DNA from: Dialister sp900541485
Lineage (GTDB): Bacteria; Bacillota; Negativicutes; Veillonellales; Dialisteraceae
DNA length: 64,000 bases
Assembly: GCA_965119665.1 (NCBI GenBank)
Contig: OZ221974.1
Span: 1,426,001 to 1,490,000, forward strand
Reading direction: 5' to 3'
Within the stretch, counting starts at the first letter, position 1. The number at the start of each line of letters is the position of its first letter. Under the pieces are notes generated by a model, which was not told the origin of the DNA, did no database searches, and was given only the letters and a program-made list of their open reading frames with translations. Positions 1 to 7,878 of the stretch are shown here, piece after piece. The translations under genes were made by a program, and so were the position numbers.

Positions 1-219
1 TTTGTAGGGGACGGTACCGGGAAGATTGTTAAACGGGGAGGATTTGCCTGGTCACGGCAAATGAAAGAACCGTTTAAGACAAACACTGTGTATATGATGG
101 GTGCAGGGTCCTGTTGCTCCAAACGTCTGGAGGGCAGAATGGCGGATGTTAATAACGGTTCGTCACCGCATCCGGTTTATAAATATGGTAAAGGACTGTT
201 TGCGGGGCTGCCATTATGA
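1..219 (+). CDS. csm4: Csm4, type III-A CRISPR RAMP protein (3' end only)
   Basis: The window opens inside this gene; 72 codons remain in frame 1 and end in TGA at 217-219. The visible tail reads ...HPVYKYGKGLFAGLPL, which matches the conserved Csm4 C-terminus (hPVYrYGkaF type). Csm4 is the Cas5-like subunit that binds the 5' tag of crRNA and joins Cas10 in the Csm effector. The stop overlaps the csm5 start (ATGATGA at 216-222), so the two are translationally coupled. The assignment rests on the short tail plus the csm5-cas6-csm6 context. The rest of the operon (csm1/cas10, csm2, csm3) should lie upstream, outside the window. Confidence 0.8.
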   Translation, partial: FVGDGTGKIVKRGGFAWSRQMKEPFKTNTVYMMGAGSCCSKRLEGRMADVNNGSSPHPVYKYGKGLFAGLPL

Positions 220-1382
220 TGAAATACTGGAAAATAAAATTAACTTGCCGTTCTCCCGTGCATATAGGGAGCGGACATATATACAAAAAGAGTGAATATA
301 TCTGCTATACCAAAAATCAAAAGGCCTATGTCCATTTTCTGAATGAAACAAAATGGGCAGAGTATCTGTTGAAAGAAAATCTTTTAGATGCCTTTGTTTC
401 CGAGCTGGAAAGAAATCCTCTGCGACTGTCTATTTATGAATTTCTGAAGAAAAATGAAGGCCGTCAATTTATTCATCATATGATAGAAGATCTGATAAAA
501 AAGGGGATTTGCTCATATCCCGTGGCTGCAGATATGGAAAACACAGATGATCAAAGAAATACACTTAATGATATACATGGCTGTATAAAAGATGAAAACG
601 GACATATGTATATTCCTGGATCAAGCCTGAAAGGGGCATTCCGCACGGCTATCTTTGTGAAGTGGTTGCAAGAACATAAAGAACGATATAGAGAAGAATG
701 GAAAAAAATAGTACGGGAAATAGAAAAAGGCATGTATGGTGAGAAACCATTTTACGTAATGAGAAAAATAGGAAAAATAATGGAAGATATGGAAAGGGAA
801 ATTTTCATAAGTCCTGATAAAGAGAAAAAACGGAATATGACAAACAGCCTGCTTAGAGGTTTGTCGGTAAGTGATACGGGACCTGCCGTGAACCCGGGAG
901 AAATCGTACAAAAAGCAGACGCCGGAGAAAATGGCGGTCGTCATACTATTTCCCTTTGGCGGGAATGTATGATGCCTGGGGAAGAAATTTTTTTTACCCT
1001 CGGGATAGATGAAAAAATCATGGCAAACCTGGGAGTGACCGATGCAAAATCCTTGATCAAGTGCACACAAAACTTTGTCGATTACCAATGCGATTTACTT
1101 TGGGATTCTCTTTCGGGACATGATGAAATTGACGCCATGCAGGATGCAGATCTGATATTAGGCGGAGGAGCGGGATTCCTGAGTAAAACTGTCATGTACG
1201 CATTGGCTCCGACCAAACAGGACGGAGTCCGGGCAGTACAAAAAATCATGAAAAAGCAATTCATGAGAGGGAGGCACGGCAAGGGTGAAAAAATATCTCC
1301 CCATACACTGAAACTGGCCAAAATGGGAAGAAATTATCAGGTGATAGGAATGTGTCAGCTAAGCGTGGAAGAAGAACTATGA
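216..1382 (+). CDS. csm5: Csm5, type III-A CRISPR RAMP protein
   Basis: This 388-residue protein is a RAMP subunit capping the 3' side of the Csm crRNA complex and involved in crRNA maturation. An N-terminal RAMP-type strand (KIKLTCRSPVHIGSG) is followed by the diagnostic YIPGSSLKG motif at residues 132-140 and a C-terminal glycine-rich loop LGGGAGFLSKT at about 315-325. Both are typical of Csm5, and the length is normal for the family. The first of two adjacent ATGs overlaps the csm4 stop, and the csm5 stop overlaps the cas6 start at 1379-1382. Base composition is AT-rich compared with the housekeeping genes downstream, as is common for CRISPR loci. Confidence 0.9.
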   Translation: MMKYWKIKLTCRSPVHIGSGHIYKKSEYICYTKNQKAYVHFLNETKWAEYLLKENLLDAFVSELERNPLRLSIYEFLKKNEGRQFIHHMIEDLIKKGICSYPVAADMENTDDQRNTLNDIHGCIKDENGHMYIPGSSLKGAFRTAIFVKWLQEHKERYREEWKKIVREIEKGMYGEKPFYVMRKIGKIMEDMEREIFISPDKEKKRNMTNSLLRGLSVSDTGPAVNPGEIVQKADAGENGGRHTISLWRECMMPGEEIFFTLGIDEKIMANLGVTDAKSLIKCTQNFVDYQCDLLWDSLSGHDEIDAMQDADLILGGGAGFLSKTVMYALAPTKQDGVRAVQKIMKKQFMRGRHGKGEKISPHTLKLAKMGRNYQVIGMCQLSVEEEL

Positions 1383-2146
1383 TAACCTTAACAGAGAGAG
1401 AAATTCAATTACCGGCGGAGGTGACCTTTACTCCATCCCTGGGCTCTATATTTCAAGGAGCATTGATAGAACATATGAGTAAAGATTGGGCAGAAAAAAT
1501 GCATGAAACCGGTGTCAGACCGTATGCCCAGTATCTCCATAAGAAAGAAGAAAAAATCTTTTGGCGTATAGCGACATTGAATGATGAAAGTTTTGAAAAT
1601 ATTGTCTGTCCCATTATGGATAAAAATAAACTTTGGCTGAAACAAAAAGGTTGTGAGATTGGTCTGGAAACGCTTAATGTGATAAAAGAAACATCTTTTT
1701 CGTCGCTGGAAGAAAAGTTTTGGGCAGGAACAGACCGGATTCATCACATAGACGTGAACTTCCTGACAACCACATCCTTTAAGAAAAACGGGACCTATTG
1801 TCTCTTCCCGGAAACGATTCTCATTTTTAATACGCTTCTTCGTAAGTGGAATACTTATTCAGATAGCATGATTTTAGGAGAAAGCCATTTAGAAAACAAA
1901 TTATCCGATGGAATGAATATTACCGGATATCGTCTTCAATCCCGTCCGTTTTCTCTGGAAGGACGTCGTATCTACGGCTTTTCCGGGAATCTGAGAACTG
2001 GGCTTTTTAAAAATGACATAGTAGCCCGTATGGCCGGTATGCTGCTTGCTTTTTCAGAATATGCAGGCATCGGAATCAAGACTGCCCTTGGGATGGGAGC
2101 CGTAAAAACATATATTTCTTACTATACAAAGGAGGGAATATCATGA
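1379..2146 (+). CDS. cas6: Cas6 CRISPR repeat endoribonuclease
   Basis: Cas6 cuts the long CRISPR transcript inside each repeat to leave the 8-nt 5' tag. The start is the ATG at 1379, which overlaps the csm5 stop (ATGA); an in-frame ATG 27 bases upstream lies deep in csm5 and is less likely. The 255-residue product has the N-terminal H42...RPY motif (HETGVRPY) that holds the likely catalytic histidine in many Cas6 proteins. Its C-terminal glycine-rich loop GIGIKTALGMG (about 230-240) defines the family. cas6 sits between csm5 and csm6 and overlaps csm6 by ATGA, so it is coexpressed with the effector. Confidence 0.92.
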   Translation: MITLTEREIQLPAEVTFTPSLGSIFQGALIEHMSKDWAEKMHETGVRPYAQYLHKKEEKIFWRIATLNDESFENIVCPIMDKNKLWLKQKGCEIGLETLNVIKETSFSSLEEKFWAGTDRIHHIDVNFLTTTSFKKNGTYCLFPETILIFNTLLRKWNTYSDSMILGESHLENKLSDGMNITGYRLQSRPFSLEGRRIYGFSGNLRTGLFKNDIVARMAGMLLAFSEYAGIGIKTALGMGAVKTYISYYTKEGIS

Positions 2147-3462
2147 AAATTTTATTTTCTCCTGCAGGAGATACAGACCCTGTCAGAGGATTCTATGACG
2201 GGGCAATGTTGCATATCATTCGTCATCATGGCCCTATGGATAAGGGCATCATATTCCTTACAAAGGATATGGAAATGAAAGAAGAAGAAACAAATTGCTA
2301 CACCGCCGGTATCCGATCGGTTAATCCGGACTGCAATATCGAGTTTATTAAAAGCGCAATTACCGATCCCCATCAATTTGAATCATTGACGGCACTTCAA
2401 GATGCCTATGCCGATGCAAGAAAAAGATATCCCGAAGCAGAATGGTACCTTAATTTATCCTCAGGCACGCCCCAAATCAAAGCGGTCATGGCACTTCTTG
2501 CTCTCGACTATCCTGATGCGAAAGCAATCCAGGTGTCAACGCCTGAAAAGAAATCAAACCGCGGAAATGAACCGTGGCAAAATAAAGAAGATTTGGAGCA
2601 AATGCTGGAATTAAATGAAGACAATAGATCTTTATCGGCAAACCGTTGCAATATATCGAATTTAACACTATTAAAAAAGCATAGTCTCAAGCTGCAAATC
2701 AAATCACTGGTGCAGAACTATGAATATGAGGGAGCATTCCGGCTCATTAAACAAAACAAAGTACTGTTTTCAGAAATCACAGAGAAGCTTCTCCGACATG
2801 CTGTATACAGGGAAAACCTGATGTGGAGAGAGGCAAATAAAATCATTTCCCGGTATCAGAATACTCCGCTTATCAGTAAAGCAGGAGATTTTGAAGAGTT
2901 TTTCCGGGTTATGGAATTGAGACAAAAGAAAAAGCAGCTACCGGAATTCATCATGAAAATCTCCCCGGTACTTAAAGAGTTAGGCGAGACATATCTGGAT
3001 AAAATTAAAGAACTTGATATCAGCCACTGCGGATACCAAAGTAAAAAAGGGTTCATAATAGACCGGAAAAAGATGAATGTATTTGATCCATACCTGGTTC
3101 AATTCCTGGAACGTGAATTGGGAGCCACTCTGAAAAGTGGACCGTTATATTTCAATATAATAACTTATATCTGTCAATACTACAGTGAAAACAGTGAAAA
3201 AAACAATGAAGAACATCAAGAAATCACCAAAGCCTTTTTGCAACTCAGAAAAGTAGAAGAAAAAGTCAGAAATCGGGTAGCTCATGAAATTACCAATATT
3301 GACGAGTTGGAAATACAAAAATTTACACAAAGCACCATAGATAAAGGCCTCAAGTCCGCCCAAATTTTATATCTTCTCCACCGGACTATTAAGCTTATCC
3401 GTGGAGAAGATGTGTATTGGGATTATGACCAGTTGAATGAAAAAATAATAGAAAGCCTGTAA
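2143..3462 (+). CDS. csm6: Csm6, CARF-HEPN ancillary ribonuclease of type III-A CRISPR
   Basis: Csm6 is a stand-alone RNase switched on by cyclic oligoadenylate made by Cas10 when the Csm complex finds target RNA. The N-terminal half is a CARF Rossmann-like domain with the ligand-loop sequence NLSSGTPQ at about 104-111. The C-terminal part is a HEPN domain with an intact RX4H catalytic motif, R376-NRVA-H381. At 439 residues the length is normal. The ATG overlaps the cas6 stop. It is the last gene before the leader and array. Both key motifs are intact, so the enzyme should be active. The size of the activating ring (cA4 or cA6) cannot be told from sequence alone. Confidence 0.93.
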   Translation: MKILFSPAGDTDPVRGFYDGAMLHIIRHHGPMDKGIIFLTKDMEMKEEETNCYTAGIRSVNPDCNIEFIKSAITDPHQFESLTALQDAYADARKRYPEAEWYLNLSSGTPQIKAVMALLALDYPDAKAIQVSTPEKKSNRGNEPWQNKEDLEQMLELNEDNRSLSANRCNISNLTLLKKHSLKLQIKSLVQNYEYEGAFRLIKQNKVLFSEITEKLLRHAVYRENLMWREANKIISRYQNTPLISKAGDFEEFFRVMELRQKKKQLPEFIMKISPVLKELGETYLDKIKELDISHCGYQSKKGFIIDRKKMNVFDPYLVQFLERELGATLKSGPLYFNIITYICQYYSENSEKNNEEHQEITKAFLQLRKVEEKVRNRVAHEITNIDELEIQKFTQSTIDKGLKSAQILYLLHRTIKLIRGEDVYWDYDQLNEKIIESL

Positions 3463-3700
3463 AAAATGGAGTTGTTATGAGTTGGATCTAAGTGACTGAA
3501 CCTGGAGCAAAGTTTTCTAAATGTGGCGGACGATATATTATCAATGGAAAAAAGAAAATATAAATCAGCGCCGATACCAGATGACGTCGTATCAAACCTT
3601 GAATAATGACGGTCCGGACTTATTAAAACTTCCGTGTGGAAAGATTCCGCCGCAAATATTAAAATATAACCGGACAGGATAGACATTTTCAACTATGGGA
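3463..3700 (+). other. CRISPR leader region between csm6 and the array
   Basis: This 238-bp gap lies between the csm6 stop and the first repeat, on the side opposite the degenerate terminal repeat, so it is the expected leader. I see no convincing sigma-70 promoter in it. Two protein-like open stretches without good starts are present: one ends at the TAA at 3604-3606 (...MEKRKYKSAPIPDDVVSNLE), the other just downstream (...LLKLPCGKIPPQILKYNRTG). They may be the eroded tail of a former gene. Confidence 0.55.
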
Positions 3701-4332
3701 AATAAAAAACATCCTCGAAAGAGGGGACGGAAACTGTGCTACATAAGCCACTCCGTCTATTAATTCATTCATTGTTAATAAAAAACATCCCCGAAAGAGG
3801 GGACGGAAACTGCATATCCCCACTCGCACATGCAACCCTTGCTGTTCTGGAATAAAAAACATCCCCGAAAGAGGGGACGGAAACTTTTGACCGCCTATGA
3901 TACCCGATTTGACGACTGCATTGAATAAAAAACATCCTCGAAAGAGGGGACGGAAACATGATAAGTGTTTCATAGGGACTGTTTTCCAAATAAGCAAAGG
4001 AATAAAAAATATCCCCGAAAGAGGGGACGGAAACTCTTTTATTTCCTCCATTGTCATGGGGACGGTCGTTGTAAACAAATAAAAAACATCCCCGAAAGAG
4101 GGGACGGAAACCTGACTTCGTTCATGCTTTCTTCGCTCATTTCATAAGTTGAAATAAAAAACATCCCCAAAAGAGGGGACGGAAACAGTGCTTCTTTTCC
4201 ACTTCTGAATACGTTTCCAAGTGCAAATAAAAAACATCCCCGGAAGAGGGGACGGAAACACGGCGACGGCTTGATATTCGTTTCTTTCCATCGCTTCGAA
4301 TAAAAAACATCCCCGAAAGAGGGGACGGAAAC
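3701..4332 (+). CRISPR. Type III-A CRISPR array, leader-proximal part (9 repeats, 8 spacers)
   Basis: Nine 34-bp repeats start at 3701, 3777, 3851, 3924, 4001, 4078, 4153, 4226 and 4299. Eight spacers of 39-43 bp separate them. The repeat begins AATAAAAAACAT, carries a short hairpin TCCCC-GAAAGA-GGGGA, and ends GACGGAAAC. The last eight bases, ACGGAAAC, should be the crRNA 5' tag left by Cas6. Variants are CCTC for CCCC (repeats 1 and 4), AAT for AAC (repeat 5), CCCCAA (repeat 7) and CCCCGG (repeat 8). They fall in the loop or leave a G-U pair, so the stem survives. Orientation is the same as csm4-csm6. No cas1 or cas2 lies in the window. Confidence 0.98.
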
Positions 4333-4407
4333 GAGCCAATTTATGCTAAAATATCAGATGACAAGGATTATTTAAGTTTGATTTTAGGTTTATTAGCAAA
4401 GGCGTGA
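4333..4407 (+). pseudogene. Protein-like 3' gene fragment inside the CRISPR array
   Basis: Directly after the ninth repeat, 24 codons stay open and end in TGA TAA (4405-4410), reading EPIYAKISDDKDYLSLILG and on to AKA. No start codon is present; in frame, the reading simply continues back through the repeat. It looks like the tail of a captured upstream gene, with the next gene starting 7 bases after its first stop, as in a compact phage-like operon. I recognise no family. This is inference from reading frame and spacing only. Confidence 0.3.
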
Positions 4408-4413
4408 TAAAAA

Positions 4414-4644
4414 ATGCAAGATGCGGAAGTTAAGATTTGGAACGATACGATTTCTGAACTTATTGCGGCACAAGAACGATATATGGCGAAGTTTGGTGCA
4501 AATTCTTTGGATTATGCGACCATATGCGATCCGTTAAATATCGACATCGAAGAAATGAAAAAGGCCATCAAACGGCTAAACCGGGCAATAGATACAGGCA
4601 AGCCATATCCAAATACCCCGCCGATGCCGGGATTGGTTTATTGA
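4414..4644 (+). CDS. Small unknown protein encoded inside the CRISPR array
   Basis: A 76-residue ORF (MQDAEVKIWNDT...) lies between the ninth and tenth CRISPR repeats, where only a 40-bp spacer is expected. It is mostly helical and charged, with no membrane segment or signal peptide, and ends in a proline-rich tail (NTPPMPGLVY). An AAAGG sequence sits about 11 bases upstream of the ATG, and a hairpin terminator follows the stop directly. It therefore looks like a complete expression unit rather than chance. I recognise no family. A phage gene captured in an oversized acquisition, a relic of an insertion, or a small CRISPR-linked regulator are all possible. Confidence 0.6.
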   Translation: MQDAEVKIWNDTISELIAAQERYMAKFGANSLDYATICDPLNIDIEEMKKAIKRLNRAIDTGKPYPNTPPMPGLVY

Positions 4645-4646
4645 CA

Positions 4647-4675
4647 AAAACCGCAACGATAAAAGTCGCGGTTTT
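4647..4675 (+). terminator. Hairpin terminator after the array-embedded ORF
   Basis: AAAACCGC (4647-4654) pairs with GCGGTTTT (4668-4675), a perfect 8-bp stem ending in a short T tract three bases after the stop of the 76-residue ORF. If it works, it would reduce transcription into the second half of the CRISPR array. Confidence 0.55.
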
Positions 4676-4680
4676 AATGA

Positions 4681-5094
4681 AAATAAAAAAGAACCCCGAA
4701 AGAGGGGACGGAAACTCGTCATCTTAAAAACTCAATCTGTTTAAATATGTCCATGAATAAAAAAGAACCCCGAAAGAGGGGACGGAAACTATCTAATTTC
4801 TCTTAATTCATCAAGGACATCAGAGAATACCTAAAATAAAAAACATCCCCGAAAGAGGGGACGGAAACATTTTAATCCAACAGGGTCTTACCCCCGACAG
4901 CAAGAGAGAAGAATAAAAAATATCCCCGAAAGAGGGGACGGAAACTCATGAAGATTTCTCCCATACCATTCGAATATCTGCATTGAATAAAAAACATCCC
5001 CGAAAGAGGGGACGGAAACTTTTGCACATACAGCTTTCTCCCATCAGGTTTAATCACAAGAATAAAAAACATCCCCGAAAGAGGGGACGGAGTT
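4681..5094 (+). CRISPR. Type III-A CRISPR array, leader-distal part (6 repeats, 5 spacers)
   Basis: Repeats start at 4681, 4756, 4835, 4912, 4986 and 5061, with spacers of 40-45 bp. The first two share a variant 5' half (AAAAAAGAACCCCG instead of AAAAAACATCCCCG), and the repeat at 4912 has TAT for CAT. The last repeat (5061-5094) is degenerate at its 3' end (GGAGTT instead of GGAAAC), the usual sign of the leader-distal end. This supports the same direction of transcription as part one. Together the two parts hold 15 repeats and 13 normal spacers. Confidence 0.97.
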
Positions 5095-5097
5095 TTC

Positions 5098-5125
5098 AAA
5101 GGCTGTCTTTTCAGGCAGCTTTTTT
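5098..5125 (+). terminator. Terminator of the CRISPR array
   Basis: AAAGGCTG (5098-5105) pairs with CAGCTTTT (5116-5123) with one G-U pair, followed by more T. It begins four bases after the degenerate last repeat, so it should end the pre-crRNA. Confidence 0.6.
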
Positions 5126-5126
5126 A

Positions 5127-5155
5127 TTGAATAAAGTTATCCGCCTTGCTATGAT
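5127..5155 (+). promoter_or_regulatory. Promoter for the RluA-family gene
   Basis: TTGAAT (5127-5132), a 17-bp spacer and TATGAT (5150-5155) make a good sigma-70-type promoter. It starts directly after the array terminator and about 30 bases before the ATG at 5188. Confidence 0.55.
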
Positions 5156-5187
5156 AAGGTACGAATGATTATATAAAAGAGGATTCT

Positions 5188-6069
5188 ATGCGTTTGGAAT
5201 TTATTGTGCCTGTTTCGCAGGACGGGCGGAAATTGAAATCTTGTATCCGTTCTTATAAAGGGGTTTCCGCTTCACTTTGGAAACGAATCAAATGGGATGG
5301 AAGGGTTACGATTAACGGTGTGAAAAACAGGAATGCCAATGTAATTCTTCGTAAGGGAAATGTTGTGGTTTGTGAATGGGACGAGAATTCCGATATTATT
5401 CCTTCCGACAGACCTGTTGATATTTTGTATGAGGATTCGTTTCTTCTTGTGGTGAATAAGCCGGTGCAGATGTTGATTCATCCCACGAGCCGCAGTGTGC
5501 AGGATACGCTGGTGAATGCGGTGGCCGGTTATTACCGCAGGGTGAAAACGGAGGCAGGTATCCACCCGCTGTATCGTTTGGACAGAAATACAACGGGCGT
5601 GGTAGTTGTTGCTAAATCGGCGAGAATCCAGCACGCTCTTTCTAAAAGTCATGATTTGATGTACAGGGAATATATCGCATTGGCAGAAGGAAATATCAGG
5701 GACTCTTCGGGACTTATTGATGAGCCTATCGGCCGCAAACCCGGAAGCATTGTGGAATGGATGGTCAGGGATGACGGTAAACCGGCGCAGACCGAATTTA
5801 CGGTGCTGGAGCGGAAGGAAGATTTCACGGTCCTCCGGTTACATCTTTTGACGGGGCGGACACATCAGATTCGTGTCCATCTTTCGCATGCAGGGCATCC
5901 TTTACTGGGAGATGATTTATACGGTGGCGATACCCGCTTGATAGACAGGCAGGCACTTCATGCTTTTTCCGTACGGTTTACTCATCCCGAAACGGGAGAA
6001 GCTCTTCATTTTGAGGCACCGCTGCCTGAAGATATGCAGAAACTTATCATTTCTAAGGAGAAATCATAA
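5188..6069 (+). CDS. RluA/RluD-family 23S rRNA pseudouridine synthase
   Basis: This 293-residue enzyme isomerises specific uridines in structured RNA, most likely 23S rRNA. It has an N-terminal S4-like RNA-binding part (about 15-65). The RluA catalytic core carries the motif HPLYRLDRNTTG, with catalytic aspartate D132. Further family blocks are VVNKPVQMLIHPT (about 88-100) and LLTGRTHQIRVHLSHAGHPLLGDDLYGG. The start has AGAGG 8 bases upstream. The gene is likely cotranscribed with pgeF, which begins 2 bases after its stop; the same pairing (rluD-yfiH) is common in bacteria. The exact target uridine cannot be assigned. Confidence 0.93.
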   Translation: MRLEFIVPVSQDGRKLKSCIRSYKGVSASLWKRIKWDGRVTINGVKNRNANVILRKGNVVVCEWDENSDIIPSDRPVDILYEDSFLLVVNKPVQMLIHPTSRSVQDTLVNAVAGYYRRVKTEAGIHPLYRLDRNTTGVVVVAKSARIQHALSKSHDLMYREYIALAEGNIRDSSGLIDEPIGRKPGSIVEWMVRDDGKPAQTEFTVLERKEDFTVLRLHLLTGRTHQIRVHLSHAGHPLLGDDLYGGDTRLIDRQALHAFSVRFTHPETGEALHFEAPLPEDMQKLIISKEKS

Positions 6070-6071
6070 AA

Positions 6072-6887
6072 ATGGCACAGATTATCCAAAAAAATAATGT
6101 ATCTGTTCTTACTTTTTCCGTTTTTGAAAAGGAACCTTTGATTGCTGCCGTATCAGGACGTCCCGGCGGAGTGAGTGAAGGTCCTTTTTCGAGTTTGAAT
6201 ATGGGTTTTTCTGTCGGAGATGATGAAAGTCATGTGATAGAAAACAGGAAACGTTTTTTTGATGTGCTGGGAGCGGAAGCATCACAACTTATCAACTGCA
6301 GACAGGTACACGGAGTCCGTATGGAGCAGGCGGGAAGAAAAGATTGCGGCCGCGGAGCGTTATCACCGGACACGGCGATTGCCGATTGTGACGGGCTGTA
6401 CACAAATGAACCGGGCGTTCCTCTGACAATGAATTTTGCCGATTGCGTGCCTCTTCTTTTGTATGATCCTGTGACGCATTCTATTGCACTTGCGCATGGA
6501 GGCTGGCGGGGAAGCGCAGGAAATATCGGCGGTTTGGCAGTGCAGGCCTTGCAGCGGAATTTTGGAGCGATGCCGGAAAATATAAAAGCGGCCATAGGGC
6601 CGGCGATACAATTCAAAAGTTTTGAGGTCGGAGAAGATGTGATACAAGCTTTTCGTCTTTTATTTTCAGAGGAGGAAATGCAGACACTTTGTCTGGAAAA
6701 GGGAAACGGGAAATATTTTTTTGATTTGCCCGGAGCCAACCGTGCGTTATTTATAAAGGCAGGCGTTTTGCCTTCCCATATAGAAGACTGCCATATATGT
6801 ACGTATGGCGAAAATGATTTATTTTATTCTTATCGTAAAGCAGGAGGCATCACAGGTCGTCACATGGCCGTCATGATGCTCAAGTAA
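6072..6887 (+). CDS. pgeF: PgeF/YfiH multicopper-oxidase-like protein (peptidoglycan editing factor, purine nucleoside phosphorylase)
   Basis: A 271-residue protein of the YfiH/DUF152 (laccase-domain) family. Known members have purine nucleoside phosphorylase or adenosine deaminase activity, and in Escherichia coli the protein helps avoid wrong amino acids in peptidoglycan precursors. The metal and active-site motifs are intact: CRQVHG, NFADCVPLLLYDP, AHGGWRG, and a C-terminal CTYGENDLFYSYR. An AAGGAG site lies upstream of the ATG, and the gene follows the pseudouridine synthase with a 2-base gap. A strong bidirectional terminator follows immediately. Confidence 0.92.
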   Translation: MAQIIQKNNVSVLTFSVFEKEPLIAAVSGRPGGVSEGPFSSLNMGFSVGDDESHVIENRKRFFDVLGAEASQLINCRQVHGVRMEQAGRKDCGRGALSPDTAIADCDGLYTNEPGVPLTMNFADCVPLLLYDPVTHSIALAHGGWRGSAGNIGGLAVQALQRNFGAMPENIKAAIGPAIQFKSFEVGEDVIQAFRLLFSEEEMQTLCLEKGNGKYFFDLPGANRALFIKAGVLPSHIEDCHICTYGENDLFYSYRKAGGITGRHMAVMMLK

Positions 6888-6926
6888 AAAGACTGCGGTT
6901 CCGCTAAAAACGGCCGCAGTCTTTTT
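6886..6926. terminator. Bidirectional terminator between pgeF and the minus-strand group
   Basis: AAAAAGACTGCGG (6886-6898) pairs with CCGCAGTCTTTTT (6914-6926). A-tract and T-tract flank a perfect stem, so it can end both pgeF and the convergent gene whose stop is at 6927. Confidence 0.85.
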
Positions 6927-7157
6927 CTATAAAGTTCGTTTTCCGAAAATCGGGTGGGACGTCAATCGGAGACTTCGTTTTTCGATGAGCTCCAATGCAT
7001 TTTCTATGGAAATGTCTTGCCGCTTTTTTTCACATTCGTAAATCAATACGGGATTATCGGTGCCGACCTCACTTCCCGGGAGATAGACATATTCTTCCGT
7101 TGCGGGATCGCCGTAAATAAATCCGGCCATTAATTTACTTTCAGCTAATTTGTGCAT
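6927..7157 (-). CDS. Small conserved-looking protein of unknown function
   Basis: A 76-residue ORF (MHKLAESKLMAGFIYGDPATEEYVYLPGS...) whose ATG overlaps the last 13 bases of the upstream metallophosphoesterase gene, suggesting translational coupling. It has no signal peptide or membrane segment. The second half (SIENALELIEKRSLRLTSHP) looks helical. It directly abuts the shared terminator, which supports it as the last gene of the minus-strand operon. I recognise no family. Confidence 0.6.
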   Translation of the reverse strand: MHKLAESKLMAGFIYGDPATEEYVYLPGSEVGTDNPVLIYECEKKRQDISIENALELIEKRSLRLTSHPIFGKRTL

Positions 7158-7864
7158 ACCGGTTCCTCCAAATCACAAATCAGGAGCGGCTTAAAGTCCA
7201 GATAATCCGCAGAGGTCAGGTGAAGTTTGATACCTTCCAGTTCGTCAGGCAGGTTCATAAAATTCGGTCTGCCGTGGATATGTCCGTAAATGCAGTCGGT
7301 CACACCGTATTTTTTCATGACAGACAGCATACGGGTCGGCTCTTTTTTTTCGTCAAACGGAGGGTAGTGAAGGACGGCAAATATTTTACTTCCTTTTAAT
7401 TTTTGGGCTTCTTGGAGTGAACGCTCCAGCCGGCCTTCCTCACGAAGAATAATCGGTATATCCGTTTCGGTCAGTTTTTTAGAGGTTTCGGCAATCCAGC
7501 CTCGTGTGCCTGCAAGGGCAATGTGACCGGTAAGCAGGGCGGAGTTGAATAAAAATTCAAAGGCATGATCGGTCATCCTTTGCATTTTCGACACGGTACT
7601 CCACCAGAAATCATGATTTCCGCGGACAATAATTTTTCTTCCCGGCAAAGAACCGATGGTTTTTAAATCCGACAGGGCATCTTCCAGATGGAGCGCCCAG
7701 GAAACATCACCGGCAATGATGACCGTATCATCTTCATGAATCGTATCGAGCCAGGAGCGGATAATTTTCTCCCTGTGATTTTTCCAATGGTCACCGAAAA
7801 TATCCATCGGTTTCGTGGGAGGATTTCCGGAAAGATGAAAGTCACTGAAAGCATAAAGTTTCAT
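7145..7864 (-). CDS. Calcineurin-like metallophosphoesterase
   Basis: This 239-residue cytoplasmic protein carries the full set of metallophosphoesterase metal ligands: DFH near residue 8, GDVSW, RGNHDFWW, HYPPF and GHIHG near the C-terminus. Such proteins hydrolyse phosphodiesters or phosphomonoesters at a two-metal centre. The substrate cannot be inferred. A GAGGAG site precedes the ATG by about 11 bases. It lies between the DUF4931 gene (14-base gap) and the small unknown that overlaps its end, so the three probably form an operon. Confidence 0.9.
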   Translation of the reverse strand: MKLYAFSDFHLSGNPPTKPMDIFGDHWKNHREKIIRSWLDTIHEDDTVIIAGDVSWALHLEDALSDLKTIGSLPGRKIIVRGNHDFWWSTVSKMQRMTDHAFEFLFNSALLTGHIALAGTRGWIAETSKKLTETDIPIILREEGRLERSLQEAQKLKGSKIFAVLHYPPFDEKKEPTRMLSVMKKYGVTDCIYGHIHGRPNFMNLPDELEGIKLHLTSADYLDFKPLLICDLEEPVCTN

Positions 7865-7878
7865 TTAACAGATACTCC

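Noticed and set aside
3544..3606. 20-codon ORF in the CRISPR leader as a real small gene
   Set aside because: No ribosome-binding site and the open frame extends upstream of the ATG; more like a gene remnant.
3689..4339. Minus-strand ORFs across the CRISPR array with repeated FPSPLSGMFFI-like peptides
   Set aside because: They are translations of the CRISPR repeat and spacers; the periodic peptide comes from the 34-bp repeat, not from a repeat protein.
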